A stretch of DNA of 64,000 nt, from NCBI GenBank assembly GCA_947260025.1, contig CAMYON010000013.1:84806-148805 (forward strand), read 5' to 3'. The position numbers and the translations under genes were made by a program. Below are positions 21,801 through 33,699 of this stretch, one piece after another. How positions within the stretch are numbered: position 1 is the stretch's first letter; each line of letters opens with the position of its first letter. This DNA is from an uncultured Gammaproteobacteria bacterium (GTDB lineage Bacteria; Pseudomonadota; Gammaproteobacteria; GCA-001735895). The notes under the pieces are model-generated. The model had not been told where the DNA came from. It was given only the letters and a program-made list of their open reading frames with translations, and searched no databases.

Positions 21801-22451
21801 CCCTGGTACCTGGCTCGATTTTTACGCTACCCGATGTCGCACCGCGATCAGGCGCTAGCTGAACCGACCGATATCGAAACCCTGAATTCGCTGCTGCGAA
21901 GTCTCGCAGGATTACACAGCCTGCCCCCTGCCCAGGATCTGGATTTGCTGCAGCGTATCGCGCAGCAGCAGGCAGTTGCATGGCGGGACGAATCGATTAT
22001 CTCCATCGAAGAAATGCCGGGGCCGACGGGCGAAACCAACCAGCTTTCCGCGCATCCGCGTGGCGTTGTTTTATGTCTCGGCCCCGGTCGGGAAGCCGCG
22101 CTGTTGCAGGCTCTGTCAGCGCTTGCCCAGCAAAATCGGGTGGTCATTGTCGCCGAGCAGGGCGAACAGCTAGCCGCCTTGCTGCGCGAAAATGGACTCC
22201 CGGCCGTGGGTGTCGAGGGCGATATCGACGCTGATTGCCTGCAATCTATCGAGGGTATCGATGCCGTCATGTCGCAGGCGCAGCCGCAACGGCTAACCGA
22301 GTATCGAATCGCGTTGGCTGGCAGGGATTCGAAACTGATTCCGTTGATCTGCGAAGACGGAGTACTCGAACGCCTTATCGTCGAGCGTCACCTGTGCATC
22401 GACACCACGGCTGCCGGCGGTAATGCCAGCCTGATTGCCGCGGGCAGTTAG
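18813..22451 (+). CDS. putA: Bifunctional proline dehydrogenase / L-glutamate gamma-semialdehyde dehydrogenase
   Basis: PRODH segment (MVRLVKGAYWDTEVKRAQ) plus ALDH segment (GVIGCISPWNFPLAIFSGQI, SAFQSAGQRCSALRVLYLQEDV); no N-terminal ribbon-helix-helix visible. Confidence 0.95.
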   Translation: MSITASVVPPVSQDTIRARIRACYLADEASVVRELIGSAGFSSDERSEISSMAAELVTRVRANSSPSMMENFLAEYGLTTREGVALMCLAEALLRVPDAETIDELIEDKISPGNWGQHLGHSGSPLVNASTWALLLTGKIIGPEDEKGFGQIVHALVKRLGEPLVRNAVAQAMREMGRHFVLGTSIEKASERARQLEKKGYTYSYDMLGEAARTDADARRYHLAYSDAITELARNCRHADSRDNPGISVKLSALHPRYEIGQYQRVMDELVPRVESLAMLACSANMGFNIDAEEADRLDISLDVIEAVLANPALRGWNGFGVVVQAFGKRAAPVLDWLYALAQRLDRRIMVRLVKGAYWDTEVKRAQVLGLSGYPVFTRKVNTDLSYMACARKLLTMTDRIYPQFATHNAHSVAAVLNLAGGQKDFEFQRLHGMGEALHDDVHRHHQTRCRIYAPVGEHQDLLAYLVRRLLENGANSSFVNQIVDTSITPQSIARDPIDVIDDLEQLSNPNIPMPIDLYAPARRNSQGWDITDPATLEDLNQQRQALLDKTWQAQPLTASQTSSDEAREVLNPADPDDQVGQVFDANAATVESAIQGAIEGFDDWSSTAVATRADYLQRIADEYEANAAELFALLAREAGKSWLDAVGEVREAVDFARYYASQAENLGLDGRARGVIGCISPWNFPLAIFSGQIFAALAAGNCVLAKPAEQTSLVAAFAVELMYRAGIPRSALQLLPGSGAIVGAALSADARIAGICFTGSTATAMHINRNMARQLPAQAPLIAETGGLNAMIVDSTALPEQVVRDVLASAFQSAGQRCSALRVLYLQEDVADKILEMLFGAMDELSIGNPWYLATDVGPVIDNAAKQKIDAHCQQMADQGRVIKSLSAPKTGLFVAPTVIELDGIEQLEEEIFGPVLHLCRFAASDIDAVVDSINARGFGLTFGIHTRVDSRVEQVVKRIRAGNVYVNRNQIGAVVGTQPFGGEGLSGTGPKAGGPWYLARFLRYPMSHRDQALAEPTDIETLNSLLRSLAGLHSLPPAQDLDLLQRIAQQQAVAWRDESIISIEEMPGPTGETNQLSAHPRGVVLCLGPGREAALLQALSALAQQNRVVIVAEQGEQLAALLRENGLPAVGVEGDIDADCLQSIEGIDAVMSQAQPQRLTEYRIALAGRDSKLIPLICEDGVLERLIVERHLCIDTTAAGGNASLIAAGS

Positions 22452-22465
22452 CCCTGATTAAAGCT

Positions 22466-22975
22466 TTAGCTCACGACCCGGTAAAAAATGTCGTGATCGC
22501 AGGCGGGGCAGCGGGGTATCTGCCCGGTAGCCGGTAAATTGATAGCTTCGTCGCAGTTGCAGCAGCTAAAAGTCCCTGCGTTGCAAACTTCACCACTGCG
22601 GTACAGGCTTGCCTGGTGATCCTCGTATTCGAATTCGTGAAAATCGAGCCAGGCCTTGTCTGCGGCCCTTGCAACCAGATCGATAAACCGGTCCTCCACC
22701 AGCGCGAGGTCGAAGCTCAGCCAGTCCTTCAGCTCCTTGCCTTGCTGGTTCATCGTTTTGTTGGCCTTGTGCAGGTCTCGCTTAAGTGTATCTCCAAGGC
22801 CCTCGGCTTCTTCCTGGGTAAGGGCGAACAGTTCCCGGGCCAATACCTGGGCATTGTGCACCATCTCGTCAATGGTCGGAGCCAGCGCTTCTTCGGCATT
22901 GTGTACTGCTTCGCTGACGTTCTCCACCATGTGGTCAAACGCCGCCACCAGTTTGTCTTTTTCGTTAATATCCAT
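22466..22975 (-). CDS. Zinc ribbon-containing protein (YbeL / DUF1451-like)
   Basis: C-terminal CNAGTFSCCNCDEAINLPATGQIPRCPACDHDIFYR; start at MDINEKDK. Confidence 0.75.
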   Translation of the reverse strand: MDINEKDKLVAAFDHMVENVSEAVHNAEEALAPTIDEMVHNAQVLARELFALTQEEAEGLGDTLKRDLHKANKTMNQQGKELKDWLSFDLALVEDRFIDLVARAADKAWLDFHEFEYEDHQASLYRSGEVCNAGTFSCCNCDEAINLPATGQIPRCPACDHDIFYRVVS

Positions 22976-23028
22976 GGATCCATTAATAACGCATAATATC
23001 GGGCTGCACAAGTTAGCCTTCGCATTCG

Positions 23029-23520
23029 ATGACACAGATCAAATCCAGCGGCGCCCAGGGTCCGGTTTTAGCCTGGTGGGACCGACTTTCGGCCTGGCCG
23101 GGAGGCTCCTGGTTGTTTAGCCTGGCGCTCGGCCTGATCGCACCTTACAGCGGCACGATCGGCGCTCGCGTCGAGGAAATCAGGCCGGGTTTTGCACGCG
23201 TGACCCTGCGCGACCGACGCCGGGTGCGCAACCACCTGCGTTCGATACATGCGATCGCGCTGATAAACCTGGGTGAAATTGCGACCGGGCTGGCCGTCCT
23301 GTCGACCGTCTCCGCTAACATGCGTGGCATCGTGCTCGGCATCCAGGCCAATTATGTAAAAAAAGCGCGCGGCAAACTTACCGCGACTGCCGATTTTCAA
23401 TTACCCGAGCTGGTCGAAGAAAATACCCCGTGCGAGGTCACGGCGCAGCTGCGGGACGAGTCCGGCGAGATGGTCGCCGAGGTCAAAGCCACCTGGCTAA
23501 TCGGCTACGGGACATCATGA
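23029..23520 (+). CDS. DUF4442 / hotdog-fold thioesterase-like protein
   Basis: RVRNHLRSIHAIALINLGEIATGLAVLSTV hotdog-like helix region. Confidence 0.75.
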   Translation: MTQIKSSGAQGPVLAWWDRLSAWPGGSWLFSLALGLIAPYSGTIGARVEEIRPGFARVTLRDRRRVRNHLRSIHAIALINLGEIATGLAVLSTVSANMRGIVLGIQANYVKKARGKLTATADFQLPELVEENTPCEVTAQLRDESGEMVAEVKATWLIGYGTS

Positions 23521-24512
23521 AACCAGAGTTTCCCGACGCCGCCAAAAGATTTTGCGAACAGGTCGGCATTCGCTACCCGGTCATTGGCGGGCCGATGTAC
23601 CCGTGCAGCAATCCCGAGCTCACCGCCGCGGTGTCGGCAGCCGGCGGGATCGGTATCCTGCAGCCTATCTCGCTAACCTACGTCCACGGTCACGATTACC
23701 GCGAAGGCATCCGCCTGATGCGCCGACTGACCGACAAGCCGATCGGCATGAATGCGCTGATCGAAAAATCGTCGGAAAAGTATCGGCAGCGCATGTCGCT
23801 CTGGATCGATATCGCGCTCGAAGAAGGTGTTCGATTTTTCGTTACATCGTTGGGCAAGCCCGACTGGGTCGTGGAGCGCGTGCATGCCGCAGGCGGTCTG
23901 GTCTACCACGACGTCACCGAGTTGAAGTGGGCCCGAATCGGGCTCGATAACGGTGCCGACGGGCTGATCTGCGTCAATAATCGAGCGGGTGGTCACGCCG
24001 GCGAAAGAACGATGCGCACGCTTTACGAGGAATTGCATGGTCTGGGCGCGCCGCTGGTCTGTGCCGGCGGTATTGGCGAAGCAGCCGGGTTATGGGAAGC
24101 ACTGGACTATGGTTACGCCGCCTGCCAGTTGGGGACGCGCTTCATCGCGAGCCACGAGTGCCGGGCAAGCGAAGCCTACAAGCAGGCGGTTATCAACGCT
24201 AACGAAGCCGATATCGTGCTGTCGGAACGAATTACCGGAATCCCGGTGTCGGTGATCAATACCGACTTTATCAAGCGCAGCGGCACCCGCATCGGTCGGT
24301 TTGCTCGCTGGATGCTGAGCGGCAATACCACCAAGCACTGGATGCGCATGTATTACGGATTGAAATCGATCTGGCAACTGAAACGCTCATCGCTCGATGA
24401 AACCGGTGAAAAAGACTACTGGCAGGCGGGCAAGAGCGTGTCCGGCATCGATAGTATCGAGACCTGCGAAACCATCATGCAACGATTGCTAACCCGAGGG
24501 GTCAAAAAATAA
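23517..24512 (+). CDS. Nitronate monooxygenase / 2-nitropropane dioxygenase family
   Basis: RYPVIGGPMYPCSNPELTAAVSAAGGIGILQP; GADGLICVNNRAGGHAG; start ATG 23517 overlapping upstream gene. Confidence 0.88.
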   Translation: MKPEFPDAAKRFCEQVGIRYPVIGGPMYPCSNPELTAAVSAAGGIGILQPISLTYVHGHDYREGIRLMRRLTDKPIGMNALIEKSSEKYRQRMSLWIDIALEEGVRFFVTSLGKPDWVVERVHAAGGLVYHDVTELKWARIGLDNGADGLICVNNRAGGHAGERTMRTLYEELHGLGAPLVCAGGIGEAAGLWEALDYGYAACQLGTRFIASHECRASEAYKQAVINANEADIVLSERITGIPVSVINTDFIKRSGTRIGRFARWMLSGNTTKHWMRMYYGLKSIWQLKRSSLDETGEKDYWQAGKSVSGIDSIETCETIMQRLLTRGVKK

Positions 24513-25126
24513 TGCAGACAAAACTCTACTACGTTCACGATCCGATGTGCAGCTGGTGCTGGGGATTCGAACCGACACGCCGGCAACTGTTTACAGCACT
24601 CGAGGGCCGGCTGCAGATTGAACGCCTGGTTGGCGGCCTGGCACCCGATACAGACGAGCCGATGCCAGAAACGATGCGCAACATGCTACAGCAAACCTGG
24701 CACCGCATCGCGACATCGATTCCGGGAACCGAGTTCAATTTCGAGTTCTGGGAAAAATGCCAGCCGCGTCGTGCCACTTATCCGGCGAACCGCGCGGTTA
24801 TCGCGGCCCGCGCCCAGGGCGAGGAATTCGATACGCAGATGACCGCACGCATCCAGCGGGCCTATTACCTGGAGGCCCGTAATCCTTCCGACGACAGCAC
24901 GCTGATCGAACTGGCCGACGATATCGGCCTCGATAGCGAACGTTTCGCGGATGAACTGACGTCGGCGGCGTTACAGCAGCAATTGCTGCAGGAAATCCAG
25001 CACAGTCGCATGCTCGGCATTGACAGCTTCCCGAGTCTTGCCGTGGAAAAATCGGGGCAGTTACACCACATCGCTCTGAACTATACCGATGCGCAGGCGA
25101 TGCTGGCGCAGATCGAGGCAATCTGA
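24512..25126 (+). CDS. DsbA-family (FrnE-like) thioredoxin-fold protein
   Basis: YYVHDPMCSWCWGFEP (CSWC); DSFPSLAVEKSG cis-Pro region. Confidence 0.85.
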   Translation: MQTKLYYVHDPMCSWCWGFEPTRRQLFTALEGRLQIERLVGGLAPDTDEPMPETMRNMLQQTWHRIATSIPGTEFNFEFWEKCQPRRATYPANRAVIAARAQGEEFDTQMTARIQRAYYLEARNPSDDSTLIELADDIGLDSERFADELTSAALQQQLLQEIQHSRMLGIDSFPSLAVEKSGQLHHIALNYTDAQAMLAQIEAI

Positions 25127-25132
25127 AGTAGT

Positions 25133-25963
25133 CTAGAGAATCGCTTCCCGGATCTCTTCTATCTCGATTACGCCGCCGGTCATATTGATTTCTTCGACAT
25201 TGTCGGCCATGCCGAGGCGTTCAAAAGCCGAAACCTGGCTGTGATCGACGCTAGCCAGCGGATGGCCCGGGTCGTCGAGTGTCTGCAATAGCGCTACCTG
25301 CACGATGTCTACGTAATCTGCCTTACCGTTGTCGCCATTGCGTTCGATATTGAGGTGCTCGGCCGGTACCTTGACCAGCGCTTCACTGAAGCCCCAGTTC
25401 CTGAGAATCTGGCTACCTACCACCGGGTATATTTCGTACATCAGTTTTTCCAGCAGCTGTGCATTGCCCAGTATGTCAGGATAGTTTTCGGCCTTGACCA
25501 GAATAGGGGAGAGACCGATAGAATGTGTCAAACCCGCAAGCAGCGCGCTATCGGCTTCCAGCGTGGTCGAGGTTTTCGCAATCATGGCGCTGAGCGCAGC
25601 AACGTCGGTGCTCTGTTTCCAGGCCGCGCGCAGGTAGTGATCGACCACCGGGTGAGTCGCCTGGAACAACTGTTTCATGACCAGGCTGGTGGCAAGCGAA
25701 CGTACCGTGTCCAGGCCCATTCGCATCGCCGCCGCCTGTACCGTCTCGGCTGGGTTGATACCGCGGTAAAGCGCCGAGTTACCTACCTGAACGATACGCG
25801 CCGACAGCGCCGCATCGGTTTCGATGATCCTGGCGACATCGGTTATCGAGGCGTTGTCATCGTCCGCGGTTTCGCGCACGCGTATCGCGACTTCGGGCAG
25901 GGTGGGTAACGGCAAACGATCGTTTTCGAGATCGTCGATAATAGATTCGGGCGTGATACTCAT
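25133..25963 (-). CDS. HDOD domain-containing protein
   Basis: LPLPTLPEVAIRVRETADDDNASITDVARIIETDAALSARIVQVGNSALYR. Confidence 0.9.
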   Translation of the reverse strand: MSITPESIIDDLENDRLPLPTLPEVAIRVRETADDDNASITDVARIIETDAALSARIVQVGNSALYRGINPAETVQAAAMRMGLDTVRSLATSLVMKQLFQATHPVVDHYLRAAWKQSTDVAALSAMIAKTSTTLEADSALLAGLTHSIGLSPILVKAENYPDILGNAQLLEKLMYEIYPVVGSQILRNWGFSEALVKVPAEHLNIERNGDNGKADYVDIVQVALLQTLDDPGHPLASVDHSQVSAFERLGMADNVEEINMTGGVIEIEEIREAIL

Positions 25964-26034
25964 GGTCTCTCGAGTGGTTTAATAATTTACACTCGAGTAT
26001 AGATGCCTATTCTGTTTTCGCAGCCCGATTGGGA

Positions 26035-27021
26035 TTAATTTTCCAACGAATAGGGCAGATCGACGTTACGTATTGTGGTTTGGGGTTGTTTCAGTAAATT
26101 TAGTTGACCCGCATCGGCTTTCGCGATCTGGGCGATATACAGGCAATGGCACAAGCCCTGTTCATCGAACTCGGCGTCGACCACCTTGCCACTGCCGTCG
26201 ATCTCTTCCTTACCCTGCATGACCAGTTCGTCACCGGGTTGGGGTAGCTGCTCGGTTTGCAGCTCGGCGAGGTACATGCGCCGCTTCAGTTTCCCGAGAT
26301 ACTGCATGCGCGCGACGATTTCCTGACCGGGGTAACAACCCTTCTTGAAACTGACTGCGTCTAGCGCTCCCAGGTTGGCCATCTGCAGTACGAACTCTTC
26401 CGAGGTCTGCGGGTAAATCGACGGGATACCGGCCCTTATTTCGGATAGATGCCAGGATTGGTAAGCGGCGACCCTCAATTTCGCGGCAAATTGCTGCCAC
26501 AGATCGATGGCTTCGTCGGCCGACAGGCATAACAGCAGGAAGCGCTGTTGCGTTCCGAGCGGCTCGAGTCGCATCGAGATGACGGAATCGGTTTGTACAA
26601 CCGCGTTGGTGGCCGTCGGCAATAACGAGTGGTCGATGACACCGGGTTGGTCGGTGACAATAGCAAAGCGCGCGAAGTAGTCGCTGGCGTCGGCGAGGGT
26701 TACCTGTGCCTGCACGATATACTTGAAAAGCTGCTGTAACAACGGCACGACCATCGGCTTGACGGTCACCAGGATATAGCCGTTTGAAACCTGAACCACC
26801 CTGAAAATCCCGAGCATTCGGCCTTTCGGTGTCGAATAGGAGCTGATCTGAAGGCTTGCTTCATCGATCAGACCGATATCGTTGCTAAGCTGATTCTGCA
26901 AAAAATCGCGGGCATCGGTACCGCTGACCAGGATAAGCCCTATCTCATCGGCCGAACAGATGTAATCGCCGCTGGCAACGACGTCGCTACTGCGGTCCTT
27001 GAATTCCTGCCAATGTATCAT
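26035..27021 (-). CDS. ygfZ: tRNA-modifying protein YgfZ (folate-binding, GcvT-like)
   Basis: KKGCYPGQEIVARMQYLGKLKRR signature. Confidence 0.92.
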   Translation of the reverse strand: MIHWQEFKDRSSDVVASGDYICSADEIGLILVSGTDARDFLQNQLSNDIGLIDEASLQISSYSTPKGRMLGIFRVVQVSNGYILVTVKPMVVPLLQQLFKYIVQAQVTLADASDYFARFAIVTDQPGVIDHSLLPTATNAVVQTDSVISMRLEPLGTQQRFLLLCLSADEAIDLWQQFAAKLRVAAYQSWHLSEIRAGIPSIYPQTSEEFVLQMANLGALDAVSFKKGCYPGQEIVARMQYLGKLKRRMYLAELQTEQLPQPGDELVMQGKEEIDGSGKVVDAEFDEQGLCHCLYIAQIAKADAGQLNLLKQPQTTIRNVDLPYSLEN

Positions 27022-28061
27022 TTCGCGTTGCTCTGTTGTTGAATCGCCCAGTCTATATGATGCCGGATAAAATCGCTGTGAGTGGCGTAGTCTCGTTTCA
27101 GCGTCGCTACTATATGAGGATCAGGCGCCGCGTTTCCAAGTGCGATGACAACGTTTCTTAACCAGCACTGATGCCCGATTCGGCGAATGGCCGAGCCCTC
27201 CATTTTGCGCAGAAACTCGGCCTCGGTCCAGCGGTAGCATTCCATCAGGGAAATCATGTCGAGCCCGTGGCGTGGCTGAAAATCAGGCTCATTGCTATAC
27301 CTTGCGAATCGATTCCAGGGACAGACCAGTTGGCAATCGTCACAACCGTAGATTCGGTTGCCGATGGCGGCACGAAATTCCAGCGGGATCTCGGAGCGAT
27401 GCTCGATCGTGAGATAGGAGATGCAGCGCCTGGCGTCGACCAGGTATGGCTCGACGATCGCCGCCGTGGGGCAGATATCGATACAGCTGGTACAACGTCC
27501 GCAGTGATTCTCCAACGGCGCGTCGATCTCGAGCGCCATATCGGTAAATATCTCCCCCAGGAAAAACCAGGACCCATGCTCGCGCTGCAGCAGGTTGCTG
27601 TGCTTGCCCTGCCAGCCGATTCCGGCCTTGGCCGCGAGCGCTTTTTCCAGCACCGGTGCGCTATCGGTAAACACGCGATACCCCATCTTGCCGTAAATCT
27701 CGACGATACGCTCGGCAAAGGTCTGCAGCCGTTTGCGCATCAGCTTGTGGTAGTCGCGCCCCAGGGCGTAGCGCGAGACGTAGGCGAGGTCGTCCCGTTC
27801 GAGCAAATCCAGTGGGCTTTGCTGTTCTGCAACCAGGTAGTCGAGCCTGACGCAGATTACCGACAAGGTGTCTGGCACCAGTTCCGGCGGATGCAGCCGC
27901 TTGCTGACGTTGCGCGCCATATAGCTCATCTCCCCGTGAAAATTACGGTCTATCCATTGTTGGTAGAGCCGATGGTGCGGATCGAGCCTGACGTCGGTTA
28001 TGCCGACCTGCTGGAATCCCAGGTCGCGTCCGATTTTTTTGATAGTTTCAGTTTTCGACAA
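27018..28061 (-). CDS. queG: Epoxyqueuosine reductase QueG
   Basis: CGRCTSCIDICPTAAI and CDDCQLVCPWNRFA 4Fe-4S motifs; ALGRDYHKLMRKRLQ. Confidence 0.95.
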   Translation of the reverse strand: MSKTETIKKIGRDLGFQQVGITDVRLDPHHRLYQQWIDRNFHGEMSYMARNVSKRLHPPELVPDTLSVICVRLDYLVAEQQSPLDLLERDDLAYVSRYALGRDYHKLMRKRLQTFAERIVEIYGKMGYRVFTDSAPVLEKALAAKAGIGWQGKHSNLLQREHGSWFFLGEIFTDMALEIDAPLENHCGRCTSCIDICPTAAIVEPYLVDARRCISYLTIEHRSEIPLEFRAAIGNRIYGCDDCQLVCPWNRFARYSNEPDFQPRHGLDMISLMECYRWTEAEFLRKMEGSAIRRIGHQCWLRNVVIALGNAAPDPHIVATLKRDYATHSDFIRHHIDWAIQQQSNAK

Positions 28062-28154
28062 TTGGTTGTAGCGCGTTTAAGCGGGTAATTAACCCGGATT
28101 CGAGTGCATCTTTTGTAGCGGCTGGTACAATATCGCATTTTTAATCAAAGCAGA

Positions 28155-29815
<1,661 letters not shown>

Positions 29816-29857
29816 GGGACTATACTTTGCAGGAACCAGGCCGCTTCGGAATGCCAG

Positions 29858-30376
29858 ATGAAACTGTTCGCAAAATTGATGATCGCAGTGCTGTTTATTG
29901 GGATGATGTTACCGTTTACGATCCTCAAGGGTCCTGATGGCAAAACGCTGATGAGCCTTTCAGATATCTCCTTGCCAGATTTTTCGATACCCAAGATGCC
30001 CAAATTTTCGCAGGCGTTCGAAGGTAGTGAACCCATTCCTGGCGACGACAGTGACCTGAGCGGCAAAGACCTGTTCTACCAATGGTATGATGCCAAGGGT
30101 AATGTGCAGTTCACTACCGAACCTCCCGCGAAAGGAATCGAGTACACTATCAAGGGCTTCGATCCCAACACGAATGTGATCCAGGCGGTTAAGGAGCCGC
30201 CGGAGCAAGACCCGATGGATGAAGCCGATACAGACGAGCAGAAATCCGCTAAAACAGATGACTTCGGAAATCCATATTCCGGGGACAGCATCAAGAAACT
30301 GTTAGACGACGCCAGGAATGTCGAAAAGCTGATTAATCAGCGCTTCAAGGACCAGGAATCCGCACTTAACCAATAG
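29858..30376 (+). CDS. Hypothetical membrane-anchored protein with DUF4124-like segment
   Basis: N-terminal TM; LFYQWYDAKGNVQFTTEPPAKGIEYTIKGFDPNTNVIQ resembles DUF4124. Confidence 0.6.
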   Translation: MKLFAKLMIAVLFIGMMLPFTILKGPDGKTLMSLSDISLPDFSIPKMPKFSQAFEGSEPIPGDDSDLSGKDLFYQWYDAKGNVQFTTEPPAKGIEYTIKGFDPNTNVIQAVKEPPEQDPMDEADTDEQKSAKTDDFGNPYSGDSIKKLLDDARNVEKLINQRFKDQESALNQ

Positions 30377-30388
30377 AGATATCAACGC

Positions 30389-30877
30389 ATGAAATTAACC
30401 ACATTTATTCTGCTGGCAGTTTTGAGCTTTAACCTCAATGCCGCCGGTAAAAGCGCATTCATCAATTCCAAGGTGTTGTTGGAGCAATCACCCCAGGCCA
30501 TTGCCGCCAATACCGAGTTACAGAAACAATTCGGAGAGCGCGAGCAAAGCCTGCGCAACCTGGCGCAAAGCATTCAGGAAATGGAACAGACCTATAAGAG
30601 CGATAGCGCGGTGATGAGCGACGAGCAAAAGAAAAAGGCCGAGGACAACATCATTCAGAACAAACGCCGCTTTCAGTTTGAACAACAATCGCTAAAAGAA
30701 GATTTACAAACCAAGCAGCGAGAGTTGCTACAGCAGGTGCAGGTTTCTATCAAGTCCGTGATTCAGGCCTTTGGCAAACGGGAGGGGTATGATTTCATTT
30801 TTACCGATTCCAGCATTGCCTATGCCAGTGACGCGGTAAACATCACCGATAAAATCCTCGAGGAACTGAAGAAGTAA
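30389..30877 (+). CDS. OmpH/Skp-family periplasmic protein
   Basis: Signal peptide; KSAFINSKVLLEQSPQA..., coiled-coil, FGKREGYDFIFTDSSIAYASDAVNITDKIL. Confidence 0.85.
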   Translation: MKLTTFILLAVLSFNLNAAGKSAFINSKVLLEQSPQAIAANTELQKQFGEREQSLRNLAQSIQEMEQTYKSDSAVMSDEQKKKAEDNIIQNKRRFQFEQQSLKEDLQTKQRELLQQVQVSIKSVIQAFGKREGYDFIFTDSSIAYASDAVNITDKILEELKK

Positions 30878-30925
30878 GCCAACTTGCCAGTCCTGGCGAC
30901 ACGCGCCGGACTGGCATGCCTGGCT

Positions 30926-33430
30926 TTAATCCTGGTTGACGGGTGTTGGTGGCGCCGCAATCGCCTCGGGCTTGACCGCTTCCGCCTTGGGACCAGGTTC
31001 CGTCTTCTTGGGTTTGGCTGCGACTTCAGCCGTAACCGCGGCAGCCTCCGAATTGACATCGGTTTTCGGCTTTGCGCGAGGCGCCCTGGATTTCGGGGCC
31101 GGTTTACTGTCCGCATCGGACGCCTCTGAACCAGTCCTGTCACGGGATTTCTTTTCAGGATTTACCGCCGCCTGATCTTTGTTTCCCGTCCGGGATCGGT
31201 CCAATTCAGGTCTTGCATTAGCATCGACGCTTTGCTTGTCAGCCCCGGTCGGTGACTGATTCGACGCCGCTTCGGCACCAGACTTCTGACCTGCCTTCTG
31301 CTTTTGCTCATCCTGCCGCCGGGTACTGGGCTTGCCGCTGTCGCGCGACTGGCTGGATTGATCCTGAGCGGCGGTTTCAGCGGTCTTGCCCTGTTCCTGC
31401 TGCCCCTTGTTTTCCGCCTGACGACCGCCGCGATTACCGCGATTACCGGAGCGATTGCCGCCACGCGAGCGACCGGGCCGGGACTGGCCGCGAGGCTTGC
31501 CTTCCCTGGGCTCGCTCTTGTCCTGGCTGCGCTGTTCGCTGTCCTGACCCTGACCCTGGCTGCGCCTGGAGTTATCTCCACCCCTGGCGCTGGACTTGCC
31601 ACGTTGCCGATTTTGTCCGCCGCGGTACTTGCCACGACGTCCCCGGTTGCCGCCACGGGACTGGCGACTCTCCGGGCTGGGCTCGGGTTCTTCAACCTTT
31701 TCGGCAGATTTTTCCCCACCGCCCACAAACAGGCTAACGAGTTTTGCGATCAATCCGCCGCCACTGGCAGCCGGCACTTCGGCCGGCGGTGGTGGTGGGG
31801 GAGCCGTGGGCCTGGGCTCGGAAGGAGCCACGCGCTGCACGGCCGCTACTTCTGGCGTCACCGTCGTACTGCTGGCCATTTCCACCAGGTCGACTGCTTC
31901 TTCCTCGGTGGTCAATTCGTAGGATTTCTTATAATTGGATTCGTGCCGGTGCGTGTCGTTGTCCTTGACCCGCTCGATATGGTAATGAGGGGTTTCCAGG
32001 TTGGGATCCGGGATCATGACAATATGTACCTTGCGCCGCTGCTCGAGCGCATCGATCTTTTCTCGCTTCTCGTTTAGCAGGTAGGTGGCGCACTCGACCG
32101 GCATTTTCGCGAGGATCTTACCGGTATTGTCCTTGAGCGACTCTTCCTCGAGCAAACGCAACACCGCGAGCGATAGCGACTCGACATCGCGGATGGTACC
32201 CTGTCCGCTACAGCGCGGGCATACGATCTGGCTGGACTCTTCCAGCGACGGGCGCAGGCGTTGACGCGACATTTCCAGCAGCCCGAAACGCGATATGCGT
32301 CCTATCTGCACCCTGGCGCGATCGTCATACACGGCATTGCGCAGCCGGGTTTCGACCTCGCGTTGATTCTTGTTCTGCATCATGTCGATAAAATCGATGA
32401 CGATCAGGCCGCCAAGATCGCGAATTTTCAATTGACGCGCAATTTCATCGGCAGCTTCGAGGTTGGTCATTTTCGCGGTATCTTCAATATCGCTGCCGCG
32501 GGTGGCGCGCGCGGAGTTGACATCGATCGAGGTCAGGGCCTCGGTATGATCGATAACGATAGCGCCGCCGGAGGGCAGGTTAACTTCGCGTGAAAAAGCC
32601 GACTCGATCTGGTTTTCGATCTGGAATCGATTGAACAGCGGTAATTTATCTTCAAACTGCTTGAGCTTGTGCAACGAACCAGGCATGACCATCGACATGA
32701 AATCATGCGCCTGCTGATAGGCCTGCTTCGAATCGATCAGGATTTCTCCGATATCGTTGCGGTAGTGATCGCGCAGTGCCCGAACCACGATATCCGACTC
32801 CTGGTAAATCAGGAAGGGGGCTTTCTTGGTTTCGGAAGCCTTCTCGATCGCGGCCCATACCTGGGTCAGGTAGTCGAGATCCCACTGCATTTCCTCGAGG
32901 CTGCGACCGACGCCCGCGGTGCGAACGATAACCCCCATGCCTTCAGGCATTTCGAGCCCGGATAAAACTTTCTTCAGCTCATCGCGATCCTCGCCCTCGA
33001 TGCGTCGCGAGACGCCTCCAGCACGGGGGTTTTGCGGCATAGCGACGAGGAATCTCCCGGCCAGGCTGATAAAGCTGGTCAGGGCCGCGCCCTTGTTGCC
33101 GCGTTCTTCCTTCTCGACCTGGACGATGATTTCCTGGTCTACTTTCAAGGCATCCTTGAGCAGGGGTTTACCGCCGTCGTCGCGAGGGGCATCGCCATAA
33201 TACTGTTTGGCGATTTCCTTGAAGGGCAGAAAGCCGTGCCGTTCGGCACCATAGTTGACGAAGGCGGCCTCGAGGCTGGGTTCGACGCGGGTTATTTTAC
33301 CCTTGTAGATATTGGACTTTTTCTGCTCCCGAGAGGGTACTTCGATATCGAGGTCGTAGAGCCGCTGCCCATCGACCATGGCCACTCGCAGCTCTTCCGT
33401 CTGGGTGGCATTGATTAGAATTCGTTTCAT
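30926..33430 (-). CDS. rne: Ribonuclease E
   Basis: [31 protein letters not shown]1 domain; [18 protein letters not shown] Zn-link; long disordered Arg/Gly/Gln-rich C-terminus. Confidence 0.97.
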   Translation of the reverse strand: MKRILINATQTEELRVAMVDGQRLYDLDIEVPSREQKKSNIYKGKITRVEPSLEAAFVNYGAERHGFLPFKEIAKQYYGDAPRDDGGKPLLKDALKVDQEIIVQVEKEERGNKGAALTSFISLAGRFLVAMPQNPRAGGVSRRIEGEDRDELKKVLSGLEMPEGMGVIVRTAGVGRSLEEMQWDLDYLTQVWAAIEKASETKKAPFLIYQESDIVVRALRDHYRNDIGEILIDSKQAYQQAHDFMSMVMPGSLHKLKQFEDKLPLFNRFQIENQIESAFSREVNLPSGGAIVIDHTEALTSIDVNSARATRGSDIEDTAKMTNLEAADEIARQLKIRDLGGLIVIDFIDMMQNKNQREVETRLRNAVYDDRARVQIGRISRFGLLEMSRQRLRPSLEESSQIVCPRCSGQGTIRDVESLSLAVLRLLEEESLKDNTGKILAKMPVECATYLLNEKREKIDALEQRRKVHIVMIPDPNLETPHYHIERVKDNDTHRHESNYKKSYELTTEEEAVDLVEMASSTTVTPEVAAVQRVAPSEPRPTAPPPPPPAEVPAASGGGLIAKLVSLFVGGGEKSAEKVEEPEPSPESRQSRGGNRGRRGKYRGGQNRQRGKSSARGGDNSRRSQGQGQDSEQRSQDKSEPREGKPRGQSRPGRSRGGNRSGNRGNRGGRQAENKGQQEQGKTAETAAQDQSSQSRDSGKPSTRRQDEQKQKAGQKSGAEAASNQSPTGADKQSVDANARPELDRSRTGNKDQAAVNPEKKSRDRTGSEASDADSKPAPKSRAPRAKPKTDVNSEAAAVTAEVAAKPKKTEPGPKAEAVKPEAIAAPPTPVNQD

Positions 33431-33668
33431 TTAAATATTTGCCTTGCTTGAAGGGCCTGGCGCTGCGCATTACCGGTTTCGTTGCCGTGGCTTCCAGTTT
33501 ATGTTGCGGGCAGAATTGGCCCGACCAGTCGGATCTAACCAGACTGTTTATCGTTAGGAAACTTTCAAGGTAAACAAAACTGAGTGTGAGGCAGTGCATG
33601 GACCCGTGTGTATCTCAAATGGCCCGTAAGTTGGCGTCCGCTCGACGCTTTCCGGGACTAATTCTTGT

Positions 33669-33699
33669 GGAAAACAACCGCTGCTGCGGTTTGCTTTCC
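33669..33699 (-). promoter_or_regulatory. Strong interrupted hairpin in the rne/rluC intergenic region (candidate rne 5' leader structure)
   Basis: On minus strand GGAAA-GCA-AACCGC-AGCA-GCGGTT-GTT-TTTCC: 6-bp + 5-bp stems with a 3x3 internal loop, about 239 nt upstream of the rne start. Confidence 0.4.

Noticed and set aside
27171-28088. 305-aa plus-strand ORF opposite queG
   Set aside because: Fully antisense to a confidently identified QueG; arises from GC-rich codon structure, no recognisable motif.
28062-28154. Possible fluoride riboswitch upstream of crcB
   Set aside because: Short spacer without the conserved fluoride-riboswitch core visible by eye.
30926-31700. Repetitive-looking GC-rich segment as a DNA repeat element
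   Set aside because: It is the low-complexity, disordered C-terminal coding region of RNase E, expected for this family.
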